A DNA stretch of 64,000 nt from Mikania micrantha (lineage: Eukaryota; Streptophyta; Magnoliopsida; Asterales; Asteraceae), in contig CM018697.1 of the NCBI GenBank assembly GCA_009363875.1, positions 52,655,484-52,719,483 of the forward strand, read 5' to 3'. Under the pieces are notes generated by a model, which saw only the letters and a list, made by a program, of their open reading frames with translations, ran no database searches and was not told where the DNA came from. Within the stretch, counting starts at the first letter, position 1. The number at the start of each line of letters is the position of its first letter. Both the position numbers and the translations under genes were made by a program. This document shows, in pieces, positions 57,212 through 64,000 of this stretch.

Positions 57212-57850
57212 ACATCATGGGTGATTATTGATTGATTGGATGGATTAGATTGGTGGAAAGACTTCAATTTTAGCTTCTAAGATCGTCCAAAGTCGTCCCA
57301 AGTAGAATGGAATGAGTTCGGATCCTCAAAAACCTAATTTTTTAGGTTTAAATACGTGCAGTCTTTTCGACGGGCGTAGGCTGCCCCCTGGGCGTAGCCT
57401 ACTATTTCCATGTTCTGTCAAAAAGTAACTCAGCAGGCGTAGCCTACTCCGGCCAGAAACTTCCAAATTTTGTTTTCTTCATAACTTTCTCGTTTCAAGT
57501 CCGTTTCTCGCACCATAAATGCCCAAATTCTCGTCGTTCAATCCTCTATCATTCAATCTTGAAATCCATTCATTCCTAATCATATTTTATTTCTCGAAAA
57601 TGCTTCCAATCCGTGCGTTTAACATACAAAACAACCACATCGCATAGTTATCTAATTTCAACCAATTACGCACTTGAATATGTATAAACTTTAGGGTTAA
57701 ACACACATAATCATCATTCCAAACCCCATACATCAGTGTGTAACTATGTGTCCTAAGTTTTACTAATGTGTTGCTATGATTCTCTCTAACTATTCTAAAT
57801 GTATTACCCGTTTATAAACCCTTATCCCGTAGCTAACCACAACTAAACCT
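57212..57850. other. Unassigned sequence right of E6, with GCGTAGCCTAC motifs
   Basis: No gene seen. It contains GGCGTAGGCT, GGCGTAGCCTAC and GGCGTAGCCTAC in 57370-57450, including the pair GTAGGCT / AGCCTAC, placed like the CGCGTACCGCG array of E2. The block CATAACTTTCTCGTTTCAAG (57482) resembles one in solo LTR E3 (about 14047), so this is probably part of another old LTR. Confidence 0.4.
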
Positions 57851-60014
57851 TACTAACATAAGGTCTAGTTAAATACATTTATAGTCTTTTTAGGCAAAAC
57901 ATCTTTAATAAAACTTATTTTAGGTTAAATCTTTAAGTTTAAAATTGTTTAATTTATTTATTTTAAAGAAATTATAAATCATTTACCTTTTATTAAAACA
58001 TAAATCATTTTAAGAAAATTACAAGTTAACTTGTCAGACTTAAGTTAATCTCGTTCGATTAACTCTAAGTCCATTATTAGATCTTTGTTTCCCCATGGTT
58101 CTTTGATCGTTCATGTGTACAACTTATCTTAGAAAGTTCAATTGAACTATCTAACATAGTTGTATATTGCATAGCATTTACTAAGTATTGGGTGCTAATA
58201 ATAATGAAACCAACTCCCACACTTACTTAATTTCTTGAACCCTTGATAACTATGATGGGTGTTAAAGTAGTTAGAAACTTTGGTGTTGACGCTTTAGCAC
58301 GTGATTAACATGAAATCCCATTCAATTATTTAAAAACCAAGTTTAACTTATAAGATTATTAAGGTTTTGAGTTGACCCTTAGTTGACCATCCGTAATTAT
58401 TGATTATTTTCTACACTCTCAATTATGGTCTCATTTGATAAACTCCATATTCACCCATCATTGTTACTTAGGAAAACTTCTTATTAAACCTTAACATAGA
58501 TAGTTACAAATCCATGGCATAAGTGACACATAAAACCGATTTATAACAACAAACCCTAATATGATTTCATGCATGTTACCACGTTCCTAACCCATGCATG
58601 CAAGCAATATGTGTAAGTGGTTAACCCTTCCCATGAAAGTCCACTGCTTTAACACCCTTTCCCGATTAACAGCCCATGCGAAAGAGCTTGGCCAAATAGG
58701 GTAAGGACGAATGGACCACTTGGCCGAAAGGGGTAGCCGATCGAATGGGTATCCTGCGAATGAGTCTTTGGCCGACTAAGGGAGGCATGCGAATGAAACT
58801 TGCTTGGCCGAATGAGAGTTGGGGAGAATGAGGCTTGGACCGAATCAGGGCTCGTGCGAATGAAAGGTTCCTTCGGCCTAGGAGGCGGCTCATGCGGCAT
58901 GTTGCCATTCGGCCGGCCTGCAGGTGGCCTTCATTCGACCGTTCGAACACACCCAAGCGCAGATCCCCATTTTTGAATTTTATGACCAACCCAAAAGATG
59001 TAACATGTTCCTACATCATCCCTAAGTGATTTCGTGAGGTTTCCCTAATGTTTGGATGGCTAGAACCGTTCTTATGAAGGGTTCGAACAAGAGGGTTTAG
59101 AAAACCCTAAAACCGTGATATAAATCTCATTTTTACCTCGATTTGGTTGGTTCAAAGGTCATATCGTTTGTACTTTCATGATCTACAGGTTGTAGTGGTC
59201 GTTTTGACACCAAAATGGCTCGATTTGGTGAAGAAACGTGGATTCTAGGGCTTGAGGATCTTAGAGAGAGAAAGTAGAGAGAGAGTGACGATATGGGGTG
59301 GTGATGGCTGGTAGGTGGGAGTGTAAATGGCATTAAATGCCATATTAATGGCTTTTTGTTATTCGGGTGTGTTCGGTCTCGTTCGGTTTTGTTCGGTTTC
59401 GCATAGAAGCGTCGGTTTTCTTTCGTTTTCGTAACGAAACATCTCGGTTTTAAAAGTAGAACTAGTTAAATTAAATTAGGTGGTAATTCCTAGTAAATTA
59501 ACTAAATATCTTCCGTTTATTTTAAATTTCAGATAATATTAAATTTACAGTTTAAATCGAATCGTATAGGCGTCGCGCGTATTCGTTCTAATCGTCACTG
59601 GTACGAATACGACGATAACTACATTTTTCGATATGATTTTCTAATTATTGGACATCATTCAGAACGTCAAACTTTCAGATATATTCGTATAGATCGTCAC
59701 CTACACGAATAATCCGTCAATTTAGCATTCACGTAATGACATCCGTTGTTGTTTTGTTTTGTACATACTCACATACGTTTATACGTAATAATGTCCTAAC
59801 ATGCATTCATGTGATAGTCTGGTGTTGTCAGATATGTTTCTGACTGTTAAACCGTGGATTTGAATCATGTTTCTGAAACAATTGCGTAATAGTTATGTGT
59901 CAAACATCACATGATAATAGCATACAAATAATACCCATAGATCGTACCTGAATTACTGTGCTAGTTACTGTTTAGATCACTGTTCCAGTTACGTTTTCTG
60001 GCACTGATGTTACA
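57851..60014 (-). repeat. LTR D fragment (minus strand)
   Basis: On the minus strand it starts TGTAACATCAGTGCCAG at 60014. Two GGTGACGAT hairpins lie at 59712-59683 and 59610-59580. A CT-rich start region is near 59285, AGGTAAAA, a donor-like site, near 59136, and a cluster of CATTCG / GCCGAATG motifs at 58665-58945. The 3' end (GGTGTGACA) and a fold-back module were not found, so the left limit is uncertain and the copy is probably truncated. Confidence 0.65.
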
Positions 60015-61040
60015 AGCTCGTCCGTGTGACTCTCCTTCAACGAACGAGGCTTCTCATTCTCATTCTCCTGTAAATTCACCAACAACATCATTTTTGAAAT
60101 CGGTGGTTGTTTTTGGTGTTTTCATGGCCAAAATTGATGGTAATACATTTTGAAGTGTTTTGGTGCAAAGGATCGGTGCTAATACTTACTGTGGAGCTCG
60201 TATTTGACCGAAATGGGATGAAAAAGGTTGAGATCTTGAAATGGAGTTGTTAAGGTTGAAATACATACGATTTGGATGGTGAAATGGTCCGATTTCGCGT
60301 GGAAATGGCCAAAAAATCGAATGGCTGAACGTGGAGTTCGGTTGAGAGAGTTGGTTGAAAAATGGGTTCGAAAAACGGAAGTGTTACTTTAATAGCTGTG
60401 CTGTCGCACGAATGAGTCATTCGCACAAATGGCTCCCATTCGACCGAATGACTCAGTGGTTGTAAAGCTTCACTGAATTAACCTATTCGTACGAATGAGG
60501 GTTCATTCGTATGAACGGTTGTGTGTTTTAAAATTTTGATTGTTTATTAAATTGTTTTGGTGAGATTAAAATTATTATTATTATTTTATATCAACGTTAA
60601 AGACTTACGCTGACATCCGTATGAATCGTCACTCATACAAACGTCGCGTTGTATTTAACTGCTCACATTGTTTGGTACTCTTAGATATCATTTAGGGTAT
60701 TCAAATCTAACATCATATCCTCATGGATCGTCACCCATGTCGATATCTCGTTGGATCGATACTTCAAATGTTATCTATTCAGGTTTTGTTCATTGTTTTC
60801 CCTCACAGGTTGTTTATCTTATCTTCTGATTCATGTTTGTGTCATTAAACGGATTTTCCTACTGTTTTAGGAATACTCCGTGTATTTTGATTGTTGTTTA
60901 TTATTGTTATCGTCACTCTTGTAACACAACGTCTCACACTGTGGTAGTGTACACACTTGGATTTCTGACTCATGGTAACTCGGATGTCGGTCGTCACAAT
61001 ACTCAAATCATATACTGAACTATCAAGTTTTAAAACTGAC
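60015..61040 (-). repeat. LTR-like fragment E (minus strand), host of LTR D
   Basis: Holds CATTCG / CGAATGA motifs (60415-60510) and two ATCGTCAC hairpins (CGTATGAATCGTCACTCATA at 60618; CATGGATCGTCACCCATG at 60723), the complement of the U3 core. This suggests a diverged LTR of the same group. Neither end could be set. No gene seen. Confidence 0.45.
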
Positions 61041-61122
61041 CAACCAACCAATTGTCTTCGGTTCGGTTCAGTTTAGACTGTTCGGTCTGTTTATGGACAT
61101 ACATACATACATGCATGCATTT

Positions 61123-61634
61123 AGGGTTTTAAACGAACCAAACATTCAGTGGACAGTTTGTGAACCGTTTGGCGAAAAGTTCGTTTATGTTCGCTTGTTT
61201 AGTTAAAGAAACCAACAGAAATTGAGATCGTGTTCGTTCATTTGTGTTCGTGGACGTTCATTAACATTTTGTTTACGCTCGTTTATGTTCGGTTAAGTTC
61301 ATCTATTATATTTATTTATTAAATGTGTTGAGTATTTTTGATTTTTAGTTTAATAACATTTAATTTAATTTATTTTTAGTTTAATACTATAATATTTTAA
61401 TTTATATATTTATAAATGATTATTTCCTATGCCTGAGATTAGGAATGCTGATTTTTATTGTTTAAATAATATGTTTCGTTAGTGTTCGTGAAAAAACTAA
61501 ATCCTTAATGAATGAACACAAACAAGAATTTTCGTTCGGTTAGCATTTGTGAACCGTTCGTGAACAAGTTGAAAGTTAAACGAACAAACACGAACAAGGG
61601 CTCGTTCGTGTTTGCTCGGTTCGTTTACAGCCCT
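61123..61634. mobile_element. Small non-autonomous DNA transposon (hAT-like MITE) in a CATA/CATG microsatellite
   Basis: Ends AGGGTTTTAAACGAACC and, inverted, AGGGCTGTAAACGAACC. The inside is rich in TTCGTTCG / CGAACAAAC motifs on both strands and has no ORF. Both flanks are (CATA)n/(CATG)n (61098-61120, 61635-61668), so the target duplication cannot be read cleanly; an 8-bp ATGCAT-type repeat is possible. Family placement rests only on end sequence and structure. Confidence 0.6.
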
Positions 61635-61668
61635 ACATGCATGCATGCATGCATACATACATACATAA

Positions 61669-62342
61669 TCAAATTTAGATAAGTTTAATTAAATTTTTTT
61701 AATTTTATTAGTATCAATTAATTCGTTTCTAAATCATTTATATCTTATTAAAATTTTTATTATATAATATATGATTACACACACATATTTAGAAATCTTC
61801 AATTTACACAAATTATAGAATTCTTCACTATGTTATTTTTATTGAAAATTTACACAACTGAAATTCGATTTTTTTCCCAGAAACCCTAAAGGTTACACAT
61901 TTCGAGCGAGTTCTTCTTCTAATCTCAATAAGTTCCTTTCTATTATGACTCTAATCAATTTACCAACAATTTGTTTTCATGGATTGTTCTTTTGATTTAT
62001 CGTGTCAACCATGCTATCACCTTTGTTAATGAAATACTATGATTCATCACTTTTTTTGGAGTGGAGAAGTAATGTTGTTGTTGTCTTAAGCTCTAATGGA
62101 GATCTAATAACTGTAACACTATTGTTCGCTACAACTTTAAAACTGAAATAGAGAGAAAAAAAGGCATTCAAAATCATAGTTATCGTATTTATGTTCTTAT
62201 TATGGTTTTAATTATAGTGCATAGAAGTAACTATTTAATTACTCGTTACACTTAGCTAGTGTTTGTTTTTCTTAAAAACCTCTTCCTAGCCTCTTCTATT
62301 TGCGCTGCGCAGACTGCAAGCAGAGGTTGGGGTCTGCAACCT
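61669..62342. other. AT-rich intergenic sequence, nothing recognised
   Basis: No supported gene, RNA or transposon end. A short inverted segment with GCGCAGACTGCAAGCAGAGG (about 62310) lies at its right end. Confidence 0.5.
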
Positions 62343-63221
62343 GTTTGTTTTTTTATAAGACATTTCATTTAAAATCATCTTATAATGCTCTTTTTGGTAG
62401 AGACTTTGACCAACCCTTCTCCCTTCATTCCACCCTCTTCTTCTAGTTAAAAATGTTCTCTTCACAAAATAGAATCAGTGATCCCTTCTCTCCGCCTCCA
62501 CCCGTTGGCCTGTCAATCTCCGTCCTCGAACGTCGCCACCTAATCCTTTGTTTTTCTGACGGCCAATTAGCGGGACTTTCTTTAGATACTTCAATGGTGT
62601 TGACTGCAATCCCTGTAGTTTCCAAATCATGAACCGGAATCCGTTAATTCGTGGAAAGGGGAAGAAGATTGAACAATCAAGGCCGTTCAATTTAGAGTTC
62701 AAGATGGTAAATTTTGCTTACGTGTCGAAAGCTGATGTGATTGTGCTTAAGGAATTTTGTTTAAAGGTGAAAGGTGGAACCATGGGGGCGGTGGTCAGAG
62801 GTAGCGGTTCCGGGGAATCGACGGTGATATGGTCGATGCAAAGGTTTTATGGTCCGATTGGAGGGATATTTTGATGGGAGGTGGGAATTTGAGGGATCTT
62901 GATGTGAAATGGTTGCAGCTTCAAACGGATTTAGTGAGTCAATAACCTGCATTGTTTGGTGGTACAAGTCGAGAAATATAAGATTTGGAAACTAAATTAA
63001 TTGGCATGACCGACACTTTAATTTAATTAATTAATTTATGCATTGCATAATATACTCTAATTTTTTTATTAAAAGTTCAAATTATTTTAGCATGTTGCAG
63101 ATGTGAAAAAACAAATTGTTTTCTTTTAACAGGCTGCAAAAGTTCTGTCCATCTTTTTTGCTACAAAGGTATGTATATGTGGTCTGCAGATTGCAAATGT
63201 TTTAGTTATAAAAAAACAAAC
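62343..63221. mobile_element. Candidate inverted-repeat element carrying a gene fragment
   Basis: A perfect 15-bp inverted repeat, GTTTGTTTTTTTATA at 62343-62357 and TATAAAAAAACAAAC at 63207-63221, encloses an ABCB-like fragment. TCTGCA motifs lie near both ends (62332, 63183). No clear target duplication is seen, and the arms are low complexity, so a transposon capture is plausible but unproven. Confidence 0.35.
62597..62985 (+). pseudogene. Broken fragment of an ABC transporter B-family nucleotide-binding domain
   Basis: Translation gives G-K-G-K-K, F-K-M-V-N-F-A-Y-V-S-K-A-D-V-I-V-L-K-E-F, then G-S-G-S-G-E-S-T-V-I-W-S-M-Q-R-F-Y-G-P. This is the Walker A region of a full-size plant ABCB (MDR/P-glycoprotein-like) transporter. 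The Walker A Lys is Glu (codon GAA at about 62815), which would abolish ATP binding. After a one-base shift near 62870 the next frame reads L-R-D-L-D-V-K-W-L-Q-L-Q-T-D-L-V-S-Q, stop, P-A-L-F-G-G, i.e. the Q-loop segment with its Glu turned into TAA. No membrane domain or second domain is seen. Non-functional. Confidence 0.75.
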
Positions 63222-64000
63222 TCCACCCTATTTAGAAGACATTAGTGTTTTTAAAACTACACAATTGTTACATTGCGAGTCCCTGTACTTTGATAACATT
63301 TGACTAGGGTTTACCGCGGGTAGAACCATCTTTGAAACTATAACCCCTTTGATATCGATGCTTGAAAATTATGTTAGAAACATGACTGATGCTTCTTCTT
63401 CCAGCGATGATCGATTCATTGGAGATCCTGCTGCCAATCTCCATCGCTCCTTCAAATATTTACTGGGTTAGTGTTCTTGATCATCTTCAACAGTTTCAAT
63501 CGATTCCATTTTCCTGATCTTTAAACCTCCTCGCAAGCATTCACGCAGTATTTGTCATTCATTTTCAATATAATTCATGGATTGGCAGAGATTTTACTTT
63601 GAAAGTTTAGGCCGTAAGAACTATTACTATCACTTAGATTCACCCTAGCTCACAATAAATTTAATCAAAGGACGTTGCACGGTATGGGCATATCTCACAT
63701 CATTGGATGATGTGGGGTTTATTGGCCAAATGAACTCTCACCTAGCACCAGCTAAGTTGAAATATATGATGGCCCATCGAGTCATGGTCTGGTAAGGGGG
63801 TCGAATTGAATGAAAGTTGGGTTATATGGGAAAATAATGAGTCTTGCTTATATTATGTTTTTTAAATAAGTTTGAGCTTGTTCCTGTTTTCCATAATATT
63901 ATTGTTCCCTACACTCATATGTCTCTGCGATTTGCTTGATGTATACGAATCTGTATTTTGAACGACAACATATTTGCTATAAATATGTAGCTGGTTCTAT
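63222..64000. other. Unassigned sequence, one weak candidate exon
   Basis: Mostly AT-rich. ATG at 63358 opens 37 codons (M-L-E-N-Y-V-R-N-M-T-D-A-S-S-S-S-D-D-R-F) ending at a TAG that overlaps a donor-like GGTTAGTG. It could be the first exon of a host gene running past the window, but nothing else supports it. No other feature seen. Confidence 0.25.

Overview
This window is plant nuclear heterochromatin: a deep nest of Ty3/gypsy LTR retrotransposons. No complete host gene is visible. All pol regions are of the Tekay (Del) chromovirus type: a methionine-initiator tRNA primer site, a single gag-pol frame, an HHCC plus D,D35E integrase, and a C-terminal chromodomain with the wording I-P-I-V-K-V-R-W ... 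F-T-W-E-R-E-D. The LTRs are very long (2.8-4.3 kb). This fits a large eudicot genome; Asteraceae is my guess from the style of these elements, not something proven here.

Layout. E1 (+) occupies 1-2541 and 17076-21329; its 5' part lies left of the window. E2 (-) at 2542-17075 sits inside E1's pol, with target duplication GTTGT. E3, a solo LTR at 12387-15212, sits inside E2's 5' LTR (TGAAC). E1's 3' LTR ends exactly in the gag of E4 (+), so E1 is inserted in E4. E4 continues at 21330-25495 and 38704-42634. E5 (+) at 25496-38703 sits in the last codons of E4's pol (GTTTG). E5 is complete, has nearly identical LTRs and an uninterrupted 1520-codon gag-pol. E4 lies in a minus-strand LTR (B, to 43050), which itself lies in another minus-strand LTR (C, to about 44745). 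E6 (+) at 45397-57211 is a decayed full-length element in unassigned sequence. Minus-strand LTR fragments D and E follow to about 61.0 kb, then a small inverted-repeat DNA transposon (61123-61634). After that come AT-rich sequence, a broken ABCB-type transporter fragment (62.6-63.0 kb) and unassigned sequence to the end.

The most unusual content is non-coding and shared between the elements. (1) An approximately 115-140-bp fold-back module occurs 11 times. Its apical domain is conserved while its arms differ but stay complementary. (2) Shorter GGTGACGAT hairpins occur in the U3 regions, also with covarying arms. (3) Two apparent introns lie within the LTRs, with conserved donors, acceptors and a branch-site block. 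(4) E2 has an extra open reading frame before gag that encodes a coiled coil and an acidic tail. E5 could be an autonomous source; E1, E2, E4 and E6 carry stops or frameshifts.
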